Assembly: GCF_021555155.1 (NCBI RefSeq)
Contig: NZ_JAKGBU010000023.1
Location: 1 to 62,179 of the forward strand
Reading direction: 5' to 3'
Source of the DNA: Rhizobium alarense
GTDB lineage: Bacteria; Pseudomonadota; Alphaproteobacteria; Rhizobiales; Rhizobiaceae
Length of the DNA: 62,179 nucleotides
Shown: positions 24,204 to 33,379 of the stretch, piece by piece
Numbering within the stretch: the stretch's first letter is position 1
Layout: each line of letters opens with the position of its first letter
Position numbers and translations under genes: made by a program
The notes under the pieces: generated by a model
Told to the model about the DNA's origin: nothing
Seen by the model: the letters and a program-made list of their open reading frames with translations, nothing else
Database searches by the model: none

Positions 24204-26450
24204 TCAGCCCTTCGGCCGCGGCACGCGCAGCAGCCGCATCGCATTTGCCGTGACCAGCACCGTCGCACCGGTATCCGCGAAGACGGCGAGCCACAGGCCG
24301 GTCGAACCGATGATCGTCGTGACCAGGAAAACCGCCTTCAGGCCGAGTGCGATGGCGACGTTCTGCCGGATGTTGGCCATGGTCGCGCGGCCGAGCGCGA
24401 TGGCCCGGGCGACGTCGCCGACGCGGTTGCCCATCAGCGCCGCATCGGCCGTCTCGAGCGCCAGGCCGGTTCCGGACCCCATGGCCATGCCGACGTCGGC
24501 CGCCGCAAGCGCGGCTGCATCGTTGATGCCGTCGCCGATCATGAGAGTGCGCCGCCCTTCCGCCTGCCTGCGGATCGCGTCAACCTTGTCGGCCGGAAGC
24601 AATCCGCCACGCACGTCGTCGATGCCGAGCGCCTGGCCGATGGCCGACGCCGTCGCCGGATTGTCGCCGGAGAGCAGCGCCGTGCGCACACCCATCGCCG
24701 TCAGCGCGGCGACGCCCTTCCGGGCATCCTCGCGCGGCTCGTCGCGAAGCGCGATCGCGCCGGCCGCCGCCCCGTCGACCATAACGACGGCCACCGTCTT
24801 TCCTTCCCGTTCGAATGCGGCGATCCTCTCGGAAAGGGCCGCATCGATCGGTCCTTCCTCCGCGGCAAAGCGCGGCGCACCGATGAAAGTCACCCTGCCT
24901 TGCGCGACGCCGGCCACCCCGCGGCCGGCGATGGCCCGGACGTCGGTTGCAACCGGCGGCCGGATGGCCTGCCGTGCAGCGGCCGCGACGATCGCCTCGG
25001 CGAGCGGGTGGCTCGAGCCAGCCTCGATCGCGGCCGCGAGCGCGAGCAGCCCGGGTGCGTCACCGTTTGCTGCATGAAGGTCCGTCACCAGCGGCTTGCC
25101 GCGCGTCAGCGTCCCGGTCTTGTCAAAGGCCACGAGCTCCGCCCTCGCCAGGTTTTCGAGCACGATGCCGCCCTTGACGAGGATGCCCGAACGGGCGGCC
25201 GCCGAGAGTGACGAGGCGATTGCCGCCGGCACGGAGATGACGAGGGCGCAGGGGCATCCGATCAGCAGCAGTGCGAGTGCGCGGTAGATCCAGGTCTGCC
25301 AGTCGCCAGCGGCGACGAGCGGCGGCAGCAGCGCGACGAGCACGGCGAGTGCGAAGATCAGCGGCGTGTAGACGCGGGAGAAGCCGTCGATGAAGCGTTC
25401 GGTCGGCGCCTTCGCATCCTGCGTCTCCTCGATGAGCCGCACGATACGGGCGATCGTGTTGTCCGCCGCGCCGTGGTCCGCCCGTACCTTGAGAGCCGCA
25501 TCGATGACGACGGAGCCGGCAAAGACATTTTCCTCCGGTCCGCGCGAGACCGGCATGCTTTCGCCTGTGATTGCCGACTCGTCCAGGTGGCTGCGCCCCT
25601 CGACGATCACGCCGTCTGCGGCGACCCGGTCGCCGGGACGGGCGATCACCAGCATGCCGGGGCGGATCTCCGAGGCCCTGATCTCCCGCGTGCCGCCCAT
25701 TTCCTCGACGATCGCCCGGTCCGGTACGAGGGAGCCGAGCGCCTGGATGCCGGCCCGGGCGCGCCCGGCGGCATAACCTTCCAGCACCTCGCCGGTCGCG
25801 AACAGGAAGACGACCACGGCCGCCTCCGCCGCCTCGCCGATCATCACCGCGCCGATCACCGCGAGCGTCATCAGCATTTCGATTGTGAAGGGCGCGCCCA
25901 TCCGTGCAGCCGAGAGGGCGCGGCGGGCGATCGGCAGGGCGAGCAGCAGCGCGGCAACGGTGAAGAGCCCGTCGCCCGCCGCGGGCCAGAGGGTGCTGAT
26001 CGCGAAGCCGCCGGCCGTCACGAGGGCGCCGGCAATCGCATGCAGCCCCTTCGGGGCCTGCCACCAGGGATCTGTCCCCCGCCTGACGGGGCTGTTGTCA
26101 TCGGGTATCGGCTCTGCCGCATAGCCGAGCTTCCGAACTGCATCGGCAATACCCTCCAGGTTCGCCTTCCCGTCCTCAATCTTCACGGACATCAGTTCGC
26201 GGGCGACCGAGACGCGGACGTCCGACACGCCGGGAAGCCCGCCGATCGCGGTCTGGATCGTGTTGGCGCAGCTTGCGCAGTCCATGCCGGAAACATGGAA
26301 ACGGCGGTAGCCGTCACCGGTCGCCTCCGGCATGTCGGGCGCCGCCACGGATGCGTGGCTGCAGGCCTCGCCATGATCGTGGGCGTCGTGATGGTGGTCG
26401 TGATCGGCTGCGTCATGTTCGTGGCCGCCGGCCGGAGCGGATCGTTCCAT
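24204..26450 (-). CDS. zntA: Zn/Cd/Pb-exporting P1B-type ATPase, ZntA-like
   Basis: 748 residues. A His/Asp-rich N-terminal tail (about 10-32) is followed by a heavy-metal domain with GMDCASC (Cys58, Cys61), eight membrane helices with the CPC motif in GCPCALVIS, the phosphorylation site DKTGT, SSHPL and GDGINDA. The last helix carries an Asp in FADTGATVLVTANA, a mark of the Zn/Cd/Pb group rather than copper pumps. It exports divalent soft metals across the inner membrane. The ATG at 26450 gives the His-rich start; a longer frame is possible. Divergent MerR gene and operator support metal-induced expression. Confidence 0.92.
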   Translation of the reverse strand: MERSAPAGGHEHDAADHDHHHDAHDHGEACSHASVAAPDMPEATGDGYRRFHVSGMDCASCANTIQTAIGGLPGVSDVRVSVARELMSVKIEDGKANLEGIADAVRKLGYAAEPIPDDNSPVRRGTDPWWQAPKGLHAIAGALVTAGGFAISTLWPAAGDGLFTVAALLLALPIARRALSAARMGAPFTIEMLMTLAVIGAVMIGEAAEAAVVVFLFATGEVLEGYAAGRARAGIQALGSLVPDRAIVEEMGGTREIRASEIRPGMLVIARPGDRVAADGVIVEGRSHLDESAITGESMPVSRGPEENVFAGSVVIDAALKVRADHGAADNTIARIVRLIEETQDAKAPTERFIDGFSRVYTPLIFALAVLVALLPPLVAAGDWQTWIYRALALLLIGCPCALVISVPAAIASSLSAAARSGILVKGGIVLENLARAELVAFDKTGTLTRGKPLVTDLHAANGDAPGLLALAAAIEAGSSHPLAEAIVAAAARQAIRPPVATDVRAIAGRGVAGVAQGRVTFIGAPRFAAEEGPIDAALSERIAAFEREGKTVAVVMVDGAAAGAIALRDEPREDARKGVAALTAMGVRTALLSGDNPATASAIGQALGIDDVRGGLLPADKVDAIRRQAEGRRTLMIGDGINDAAALAAADVGMAMGSGTGLALETADAALMGNRVGDVARAIALGRATMANIRQNVAIALGLKAVFLVTTIIGSTGLWLAVFADTGATVLVTANAMRLLRVPRPKG

Positions 26451-26473
26451 TGCAAATCTCCCTGATTTGCCCC

Positions 26474-26500
26474 ACCTTAATTGCTCCAGCAACTAGAGGT
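26474..26500. promoter_or_regulatory. MerR-type operator/promoter between zntA and merR-like gene
   Basis: ACCT and AGGT flank an imperfect palindrome with inner arms TAATTGC and GCAACTA around a 3-base centre at 26474..26500. This is the layout of ZntR/CadR/PbrR operators that sit in an over-long -35/-10 spacer. It lies 24 bp upstream of the ATPase start and 17 bp upstream of the regulator start, so it can serve both genes. Confidence 0.65.
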
Positions 26501-26516
26501 TCAAGAGGTAAAATCG

Positions 26517-27005
26517 ATGCGGAAAATGTTCGCGATCGGCAAGCTCGCGACCATGAGCGGCTGCAAGGTGGAAACGATCCGCTACTACGAATCGATCCGC
26601 CTCATGCCGGAACCGGAGCGCAACGGGGGAAACCAGCGCCGCTACGACGAGCGGCACTATCATCGCCTCGTCTTCATCCTGCATGCACGCGACCTTGGTC
26701 TCTCGATCGAGGCGATACGGCAGCTGGTCGAACTCTCGGCACACCCCGAAGCGCCCTGCGCCGACGCGGATGCGATCGCTGAACGGCATCTGCTCGACGT
26801 CAAGGCACGCATCAAACGGCTGAAGCTTCTGGAGGCGGAACTGGAGCGAACGCTCTCGGACTGCCGGCACGGCAGCATTGCCGAATGCAAGGTCATCGAG
26901 GCGCTCGCCGAGTGCGGCGCGTGCGAGAGGGGACACCGGCACACGCCGCATGCCGCATCGGACGATGGGGCGGCACGGAGCCGCAAGGTGGCGCCGGCCG
27001 CGTAG
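26517..27005 (+). CDS. MerR-family metal-responsive regulator (ZntR/CadR-like)
   Basis: 162 residues. A MerR winged helix (about 3-70) contains KVETIRYYESIRLMPEP, followed by a long dimerisation helix and a C-terminal stretch with Cys and His residues (CRHG, ECK, ECGACERGHRH) suited to binding Zn, Cd or Pb. The ATG at 26517 has AGAGGT upstream. It is divergent from the zntA-type ATPase and shares its operator. Which metal it senses cannot be read from the sequence. Confidence 0.88.
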   Translation: MRKMFAIGKLATMSGCKVETIRYYESIRLMPEPERNGGNQRRYDERHYHRLVFILHARDLGLSIEAIRQLVELSAHPEAPCADADAIAERHLLDVKARIKRLKLLEAELERTLSDCRHGSIAECKVIEALAECGACERGHRHTPHAASDDGAARSRKVAPAA

Positions 27006-27101
27006 GCCGGCGGCAGCGGCGCGGGTGAATTGGCGCCAGAAGCGACATTCGCCGCGCCGCCTGAAGGATCGGCATGGCGATGCATGCCCCGGCGAAATCC
27101 G

Positions 27102-27524
27102 TCAGTTGCCCGCGGTCTTTTCCCGCACGCGGTCGTGGAGTTCCGCGACTTCCGGGGTCAGCACCTCGCCGAAATCCTCCATCTCGAAGATCGGGCGGAT
27201 CTCGATCTCGCTCGGGCCGGGCATCGGGTTGGGGCAGCGCTTGACCCATTCGATCGCCTCGTCCATGTCCTTGACCTGCCAGATCCAGAAACCGGCAACC
27301 AGTTCCTTCGTCTCGGCAAAGGGACCGTCGATCACGAGGCGATTGACGCCATCGAACGCCACGCGCTTGCCGAGCGACGAAGGTTTCAAGCCTTCGCCGG
27401 CCTGCATAATGCCGGCGTTTACCAGTTCCTCGTTGTACTTGCCCATAGCTTCCAGCAGTTCAGTCGTCGGCATGGCGCCGGCCTCGCTGTCGGTGGTCGC
27501 CTTCACCATCACAATCACACGCAT
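27102..27524 (-). CDS. YciI-like / DGPF domain protein
   Basis: 140 residues of the YCII-related (DGPF) family: an alpha-beta barrel with the signature VIDGPFAETKELVAGFWIW around 75-93. Family members are often encoded near ECF sigma factors, but none is present here. Function unknown. The ATG at 27524 follows GGAGACGTGACG. It lies alone, convergent with the MerR gene and upstream of nothing obviously related. Confidence 0.8.
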   Translation of the reverse strand: MRVIVMVKATTDSEAGAMPTTELLEAMGKYNEELVNAGIMQAGEGLKPSSLGKRVAFDGVNRLVIDGPFAETKELVAGFWIWQVKDMDEAIEWVKRCPNPMPGPSEIEIRPIFEMEDFGEVLTPEVAELHDRVREKTAGN

Positions 27525-27637
27525 CGTCACGTCTCCTCTGATCATCTGCTCTGCGCGAAGGTCGTGGCCTTCCCGGTATTAAGACGCGACGCCCCTCCGC
27601 GCTCCGACATCTGCAGGAAAAAAATTGGCACTCGCCC

Positions 27638-28810
27638 TCAGGCGAGGTCGAAGCCGGACAATCGCGCCGGCAGCAGACCGATCGTCGCGGCGTCCGCATT
27701 GGCAAAGGCAAAGCGCAGGTAGCGCTCCTGGCCGGCGCCGAAATAGACGCCGGGCAGACAGAGGACGCCGGCTCGCTTGGCGAGCTGTTCGGCGACCTGC
27801 GACGAGGAAGCTGTCTCGAACGGATGTCGGACGAAGGCGAAATAGGCGCCGATCGCGCCGATCTGCCAGAGTGAGAGTTCCGCCATGGCCGCCTTCATCG
27901 CCAGCGCGCGCCGCGCGATCTCCCGCCTGTTCTCCGCCCGCCAGTCGGCGAGCAGCGGCAGGGCCCTGGCGACGGCCGCCTGGGCGGACCGCGGCGGGCA
28001 TATCTGCAGGTTGTCCATGATCTTGGCAACCTGCTCGACGACCGCGCTGCCGGCCGTAATGGCGCCGAGGCGATGGCCGGGAATGCAGAAGGATTTCGAG
28101 AAGCTGTAAAGGCCGATCAGCGTTTCCTCCCAGCCGGCCCGACCGAAGAGATCGTGCGCGCAGGACATACCCTCAGGCAGGAAGTCGCGGTAGGTCTCGT
28201 CGAGGATCAGCCAGATGCCACGATCCCGGCAGAGGTCGAAGATCGTTCCGAGGAGGTCTGCAGGATAGATGGCGCCGGTCGGATTGTTCGGCGAGACGAG
28301 TGCCAGCGCCCGCACATCCGGCGTGATCGCGTCGGCGATCGACGCGACGTCCGGCAGGAAGCCGTTGTCGGGATCGCAGGCTGCGAAGCGGGTCTTCACC
28401 CCGAGCATCGCAAGCGTCGTCTCCTGGTTAAAGTAGTAGGGGTTCGTCATCAGCACGGAGTCGCCGGCCCCCGCAATGGCCATGGCCGCACAGATGAAGG
28501 CCTGGTTGCAGCCTGCTGTGACATGGATGTTGCCGGCACCGATCGCAGCACCGCAGATCTCGGAGACATGCGCTGCATAGGCTTCGCGCAGCACCGTCTC
28601 GCCTTCGATCGGGCCGTAGCCGGTATAGGTCGTCGATCCCGCGCATTCCGCAAGGAGGGCGAGCATGTCCGGGTGGGCGGGGTATCCCGGAACGGCCTGA
28701 GAGAGATCGATCATCGGACCGCTCCTGCCGTCATAGGACCGTCCCCAGGCGAAGACGGACGGAATCGGCGGGGCGGCGAGGGTTTCGACGAGCGGATTGA
28801 ATGTCGGCAT
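27638..28810 (-). CDS. Class I/II PLP-dependent aminotransferase
   Basis: 390 residues with a fold-type I aminotransferase core: SPNNPTG around 184-190, DETYRDF around 219-225, and the PLP lysine in YSFSKSFCIPGHRLG. Substrate specificity is not readable. It is 23 bp from a LysR gene on the same strand, and divergent from it lies a guanidino-compound hydrolase operon. Transamination of arginine or another amino acid feeding that operon is possible but unproven. The start at 28810 (MPTFNPLVE) is preferred over one nine codons upstream. Confidence 0.87.
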   Translation of the reverse strand: MPTFNPLVETLAAPPIPSVFAWGRSYDGRSGPMIDLSQAVPGYPAHPDMLALLAECAGSTTYTGYGPIEGETVLREAYAAHVSEICGAAIGAGNIHVTAGCNQAFICAAMAIAGAGDSVLMTNPYYFNQETTLAMLGVKTRFAACDPDNGFLPDVASIADAITPDVRALALVSPNNPTGAIYPADLLGTIFDLCRDRGIWLILDETYRDFLPEGMSCAHDLFGRAGWEETLIGLYSFSKSFCIPGHRLGAITAGSAVVEQVAKIMDNLQICPPRSAQAAVARALPLLADWRAENRREIARRALAMKAAMAELSLWQIGAIGAYFAFVRHPFETASSSQVAEQLAKRAGVLCLPGVYFGAGQERYLRFAFANADAATIGLLPARLSGFDLA

Positions 28811-28833
28811 GGATCGGGTCCGGATAAGGCGCC

Positions 28834-29850
28834 TCAAGCGCGGGATCGAGGTTTCTGGATGGTCTTCGTCCGGCGGCCGGCCGGTGCGGAGACGGGGAGA
28901 TAGCTGTCGGAACCTCGCGTACGGGCACGCAGCACCGTACGGGCGGAGACCTGCGGTTCCGGCAGGCTGTCAGCCTCCAGCGACGCGAACAGCCAGTCGA
29001 TGAAGACCTTGACGATCGGTGCCGTTCGCAATGCCGGGCGGCACGCCACATAGAAGGCGTCGTTCGCCGGCACCGAGAGATCGAAGGGTACGATCAGCTC
29101 ACCCCTGGCGATCAGGCTGCTTGCCGTGATCGTGTCGCCGAGCGCAATACCCTGGCCATGGAGCGCTGCCTCCGTCGACAGACGGGCGTCGCTCAGGAAG
29201 TGCTGCTGCCCGCGGCCGAGCTCGTTCGCGTCGGCCGCGGCAAGCCAGGTGTTCCATTCCCGCCCGTCGTCGCCGTGCAGCAACGTATGGTCGGAGAGGT
29301 CACGGACCGACCGCAGCGGGCGGCTGTTGACGAGCGTGGGGCTTGCAACCGGAAAGAGCCTGAGATGCGACCACAGCCGCGTCCAGCGGTCCGGCCAGTT
29401 GCCGTCGCCGTAGAGGATGCAGATGTCGACGTCTGGCGAGTGCAGATGTTCGGGATCGTTCGAGGCGATCAGCGTCAGCCGGATGCCGGGATACTGCTCG
29501 GTGAAGCGGTGGAGCCTCGGGATGATCCAGAAGGACAGCAGCGCCGGCACGCAGGTGATGGTGAGTTCGCCGCTTGTCGCCGGCCGTTTCATCATCTCGG
29601 TCGCCGAGGCGATCTCGCCGAAAGCCTGGGTGACGGCCGGCAGGAGCAGCGCGCCTTGCGAGGTCAGCTTCAGCCGCTTGCCGCCGCGCTCGAAGAGCGT
29701 GGTGCCGAGCGATTCCTCGAGTGCCTTGATCTGGTGGCTGATCGCGCCATGCGTCACGTTCAGCTCCCGCGCCGCCGCCGAGACCGAGCCACGACGAGCC
29801 GTCGCCTCGAAGGCGCGGAGCGGGTTGAGGGGAGGAAGTCGAGACGGCAT
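28834..29850 (-). CDS. GcvA-type LysR transcriptional regulator
   Basis: 338 residues; the helix-turn-helix (about 7-65) reads LNPLRAFEATARRGSVSAAA, typical of the GcvA subgroup, and a substrate-binding domain follows. The C-terminus has an extra basic tail of about 35 residues. It is divergent from the ureohydrolase/ABC operon with 175 bp between, and co-directional with an aminotransferase, so it probably controls both. An inverted repeat 15 bp upstream of its start may be its operator. Confidence 0.87.
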   Translation of the reverse strand: MPSRLPPLNPLRAFEATARRGSVSAAARELNVTHGAISHQIKALEESLGTTLFERGGKRLKLTSQGALLLPAVTQAFGEIASATEMMKRPATSGELTITCVPALLSFWIIPRLHRFTEQYPGIRLTLIASNDPEHLHSPDVDICILYGDGNWPDRWTRLWSHLRLFPVASPTLVNSRPLRSVRDLSDHTLLHGDDGREWNTWLAAADANELGRGQQHFLSDARLSTEAALHGQGIALGDTITASSLIARGELIVPFDLSVPANDAFYVACRPALRTAPIVKVFIDWLFASLEADSLPEPQVSARTVLRARTRGSDSYLPVSAPAGRRTKTIQKPRSRA

Positions 29851-29864
29851 GACGGCAATCTATA

Positions 29865-29881
29865 TGTGAATTTTTCTCACA
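29865..29881. promoter_or_regulatory. Inverted repeat TGTGA-N7-TCACA upstream of LysR
   Basis: TGTGAATTTTTCTCACA lies 15 bp upstream of the LysR start in the divergent region to the ureohydrolase operon. The five-base arms are perfect and the spacer is seven bases, one longer than a CRP-type site. A LysR operator for autoregulation is the simplest reading. Confidence 0.45.
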
Positions 29882-30025
29882 GCAAATGCTTTAACAATGT
29901 CAATTGATTTTCCATCCGATTTGTATTGAAATGATGAAAACAAGGGCAAAAGCCCGGGGGAACCAAAATTTGTGCGCCCAGCGCCATAGCCCCTGGCTGC
30001 CCGCATGCGCGGAGAGATGCAGCGA

Positions 30026-31084
30026 ATGGCGATCGACGGAACGAAGCTCGAGGAACTGAGGGCAAAGTACGGCTCCGGCCACGGCGGTGATCTCTTTGAT
30101 CCGGCTTTCCGCAAGGTCGCCGACAAGATCTTCTCGAAAAGCGGGACGCGCCTTGCGCCTTATGCCGGCGTCCCGACGTTTCTGACGGCGCCTTACATGC
30201 AGGTCGACGCGGCAGAGCCGGATTTCGGCAACTTGCAGGTCGCGATCACCGGCGTGCCGATGGATCTCGGCGTCACCAACCGCCCCGGCTCGCGCTTCGG
30301 GCCGCGGGCGCTGCGTTCGATCGAGCGGATCGGGCCCTACAATCACGTGCTCGGCTGCGCGCCCGTCCATGACCTCAGGGTCGCCGACATCGGCGACGTG
30401 CCGTTCCAGAGCCGCTACCGGCTGGAACTGAGTCACGACGATATCGAGAGGCGCTTCAGCCAGATCGTCGATGCCGGCGTCATCCCGCTTGCGGTCGGCG
30501 GCGATCATTCGATCACCCACCCGATCATGAAGGCGGTGGGCAAGAAGCGTCCTGTCGGCATGATTCATATCGACGCCCATTGCGACACGGGCGGCGCCTA
30601 CGACCAGACCAAGTTCCACCACGGCGGTCCCTTCCGCAACGCGGTCCTCGACGGCGTGCTCGACCCGACCCGGACGATCCAGATCGGCATCCGTGGCTCG
30701 GCGGAATATCTCTGGGAGTTCTCCTACGAGTCCGGCATGACGGTGATCCATGCGGAAGAGGTGACGGGGATGGGCATGCCCGCGATCATCGAGAAGGCGA
30801 AGGCGATTGTCGGGGACGGCCCGACCTATCTTTCCTTCGATATCGACAGCCTCGACCCGAGCTTCGCACCCGGGACGGGGACGCCGGAGGTCGGCGGACT
30901 GACGACGCGCGAGGTGCTGGAACTGATCCGCGGCCTCAAGGGCGTCAATCTCGTCGGCGGCGACGTCGTCGAGGTGGCGCCGCAATATGACGCGACGACG
31001 AACACGGCCCATGCGGGCGCGCAGGTGCTCTTCGAGATTCTGAGTTTGATGGTCTTCAGCCCTTCTGTGGCTGCGACCGCCTGA
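30026..31084 (+). CDS. Agmatinase-family ureohydrolase (agmatinase or guanidino-acid hydrolase)
   Basis: 352 residues with the binuclear Mn site of the family: His161 (GGDHS), Asp183, His185 and Asp187 (HIDAHCD), Asp272 and Asp274 (DIDSLDP). The enzyme removes urea from a guanidino compound. Agmatine, 4-guanidinobutyrate and 3-guanidinopropionate are all substrates in the family and cannot be told apart here. I start it at 30026 because GGAGAG at 30011 gives proper spacing; earlier in-frame ATGs exist. It leads an operon with a Pot-type ABC importer and a C-N hydrolase. Confidence 0.88.
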   Translation: MAIDGTKLEELRAKYGSGHGGDLFDPAFRKVADKIFSKSGTRLAPYAGVPTFLTAPYMQVDAAEPDFGNLQVAITGVPMDLGVTNRPGSRFGPRALRSIERIGPYNHVLGCAPVHDLRVADIGDVPFQSRYRLELSHDDIERRFSQIVDAGVIPLAVGGDHSITHPIMKAVGKKRPVGMIHIDAHCDTGGAYDQTKFHHGGPFRNAVLDGVLDPTRTIQIGIRGSAEYLWEFSYESGMTVIHAEEVTGMGMPAIIEKAKAIVGDGPTYLSFDIDSLDPSFAPGTGTPEVGGLTTREVLELIRGLKGVNLVGGDVVEVAPQYDATTNTAHAGAQVLFEILSLMVFSPSVAATA

Positions 31085-31152
31085 CGTAGAATGACATAAA
31101 AATGGGAACGAACCGGCGGGCGAAGACCGGCCGGCACAACAGGAGAAAGATC

Positions 31153-32241
31153 ATGCGTGATATTCTGAATGCCTCGCTCAGCCGGCGCGCGGTGCTCGGT
31201 GCCGGGGTCGCCGGTGCTTCGCTGCTTGCCATGCCGGCAATCCTGCGCGCGCAGGACAAGTCGTTGAAGGTCGGCGTCTACGGCGGCTACTTCAAGGATT
31301 CCTTCGACAAGAACATCTTCCCGGAGTTCACCAAGGCGACCGGCATTGCCATCGAATCCGTTGCCGAGCCGACAGGCGAAGCCTGGCTCGTCCAGCTCGA
31401 ACAGGCCGCCAAGGCCGGCCAGGCACCGGCCGATGTCTCGATGATGTCGCAGGTCTCCATGCTCAAGGGCCAGTCGACCGAGCTATGGGCGCCGCTCGAC
31501 ACAGCGAAGATCCCGAACGCCTCGAACCTCATCGATCACTTCGTCAACAAGTATCCGGACGGCCGCATCGCCGGCATCGGCGCCGTTGCCTGGTACATCA
31601 CGCTGGTCACCAACACCGACGCGTTCAAGGAAGCACCGACCTCCTGGGAAGCACTGTGGGATCCGGCGAATGCCGACAAGCTCGGCCTCCTTGCGCTCGT
31701 CTCCAACTCCTTCCTGCTCGAAGTGACGGCCAAGACCTTCCTCGGCGGCACCAATGCGCTGGACACGGAGGAGGGCCAGATCAAGGCCTTCGAGAAACTC
31801 GCGGAAGTGAAGCCGAACGTCCGGCTCTGGTATCGCGACGAAGCCCAGTTCGAACAGGCACTGAAGTCGGGCGAGATCCCGATGGGTCAGTACTATCACG
31901 ACGTGACGGGCCTCGCCGCTGCCGATGGCCATCCGGTCCGTTCCACCTTCCCGAAGGAGGGCGGCATCATGGATTCCGGCTGCTGGTCGCTGTCGCGCGC
32001 TTCGGAGAAGGTCGAGGAGGCGCATGTCTTCATCGACTACATGAGCCAGCCGGCGATCCAGGCCACGCTGTCGCGCAAGGTCGGCACCGCGCCGACCGTC
32101 AAGCGGGAACTGACGGACCTGACGGTCGAGGAATTCGCAGCCGTCTCGTCCGACATCGATCCGATCATTCCGCGCTATGATCTCTATCAGACGAAGTCCG
32201 ACTGGCTGAACCAGAAATGGACGGAGATGATCGCGGGCTGA
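31153..32241 (+). CDS. PotD/PotF-like periplasmic binding protein with Tat signal
   Basis: 362 residues. The N-terminus carries a twin-arginine signal (SRRAVLG, then a hydrophobic stretch ending AILRAQ), followed by a polyamine/iron-type extracellular solute-binding fold. It captures the substrate for the following ATPase and two permeases. The neighbours suggest agmatine, putrescine or another guanidino/amine compound. AGGAGAAAG precedes the ATG. A stem-loop follows the gene. Confidence 0.87.
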   Translation: MRDILNASLSRRAVLGAGVAGASLLAMPAILRAQDKSLKVGVYGGYFKDSFDKNIFPEFTKATGIAIESVAEPTGEAWLVQLEQAAKAGQAPADVSMMSQVSMLKGQSTELWAPLDTAKIPNASNLIDHFVNKYPDGRIAGIGAVAWYITLVTNTDAFKEAPTSWEALWDPANADKLGLLALVSNSFLLEVTAKTFLGGTNALDTEEGQIKAFEKLAEVKPNVRLWYRDEAQFEQALKSGEIPMGQYYHDVTGLAAADGHPVRSTFPKEGGIMDSGCWSLSRASEKVEEAHVFIDYMSQPAIQATLSRKVGTAPTVKRELTDLTVEEFAAVSSDIDPIIPRYDLYQTKSDWLNQKWTEMIAG

Positions 32242-32263
32242 CAGCCTGACGAGAGAGAACCCG

Positions 32264-32316
32264 TTCAGGCCGGTCGCTAAGTCCCTCCATGGGAGAGGGC
32301 GGCCGGCCCGCTTGAA
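32264..32316 (+). other. Intercistronic stem-loop between binding protein and ATPase genes
   Basis: GGCCGG at 32268..32273 pairs with CCGGCC at 32303..32308, extended imperfectly by GTTCA/TGAAC on the outside, and an inner CCCTC/GAGGG pair adds to the fold. There is no U-run. It sits in the 100-bp gap after the binding-protein gene and likely sets its transcript level above that of the membrane parts. Confidence 0.5.
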
Positions 32317-32341
32317 CAGCTACCAGCGCCGAGTGGAGCCC

Positions 32342-33379
32342 ATGTCCGGATTGATCCTCCAGAGCATCACCAAGCAGTTCGGACCGTTTACGGCGGTGAA
32401 GAACGTCGATCTCGTGGTGCCGCACGGCACCTTCGTCTGCCTCCTCGGCCCTTCGGGCTGCGGCAAGACCACGCTGATGCGAATGGTCGCCGGCCTGGAC
32501 CTGCCGACCTCCGGCGCGATCCGGCTGGACGGTGCGGACATCACGCACGTGCCGACGCACAAGCGCGATCTCGGCATGGTCTTCCAGTCGCTGGCGCTGT
32601 TTCCGCATCTGACGGTCGGCGAAAACATCGCCTATTCGCTGCGCATCCGTGGGGTGGGCAAGGAGGATCAGAAGAAGCGCGTCGACGAGCTTCTCGCGAT
32701 GATCCATCTGCCGGGCTACGCGGAACGGCCGGTGGCAAAGCTCTCCGGCGGCCAGCGCCAGCGCGTCGCCATCGCCCGGGCGCTCGCCATATCGCCGAAG
32801 CTCTTCCTGCTCGACGAGCCGCTTTCCGCCCTCGACGCCAAGCTGCGCGAGGCGATGCAGGTGGAACTGCGGCAATTGCAGCAGAGCCTCGGCATTACCA
32901 CCATCGTCGTCACCCACGACCAGCGCGAGGCGATGACCATGGCCGACACGGTCGTAGTGATGAGCGGCGGCGAGATTCGCCAGGCTGCACCGCCGGTCGA
33001 GATCTACCGTCGCCCGGCCGATACCTTCGTCGCAGACTTCATCGGCATGACCAACCTCCTCGACTTCGAGACGGATGGAACAGGACGGATCACGGTTCTC
33101 GGCACGCCGGTGGAAGGCCTCGTCGCGCCGAACGGCACGGCCAGAGGCATCCTCTCGGTGCGGCCGGAAGACGTGCACCTGACCGCACCCGGCAATGGCG
33201 CGATCGGCGGCACGGTGACCTTCGTGCGCGACCTCGGCGGCACGATCGAGACCTTCGTGGAGGCCGGCGGAAAACAGGTGGTCGCCGTCTCCATGCCAAA
33301 CGCCCGGCCGGATGTATCCGTCGGGCAGGGCGTCGGCATCAGCCTCAACCCGGCCGATTGCGTGGTGTTGAAGTCATGA
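32342..33379 (+). CDS. PotA-like ABC transporter ATPase
   Basis: 345 residues: Walker A GPSGCGKTT, signature LSGGQRQR, Walker B LFLLDEPLSALD and switch His in VVTHDQ, then a C-terminal TOBE domain from about 270 (RGILSVRPEDV). This is the build of polyamine/iron-type import ATPases. It overlaps the next permease by four bases (ATGA). It powers uptake in the guanidino-compound operon. Confidence 0.9.
   Translation: MSGLILQSITKQFGPFTAVKNVDLVVPHGTFVCLLGPSGCGKTTLMRMVAGLDLPTSGAIRLDGADITHVPTHKRDLGMVFQSLALFPHLTVGENIAYSLRIRGVGKEDQKKRVDELLAMIHLPGYAERPVAKLSGGQRQRVAIARALAISPKLFLLDEPLSALDAKLREAMQVELRQLQQSLGITTIVVTHDQREAMTMADTVVVMSGGEIRQAAPPVEIYRRPADTFVADFIGMTNLLDFETDGTGRITVLGTPVEGLVAPNGTARGILSVRPEDVHLTAPGNGAIGGTVTFVRDLGGTIETFVEAGGKQVVAVSMPNARPDVSVGQGVGISLNPADCVVLKS

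Noticed and set aside
29865-29881. CRP-type site (TGTGA/TCACA)
   Set aside because: The spacer is seven bases instead of six and alphaproteobacteria rarely use classical CRP sites; kept only as a general inverted repeat.
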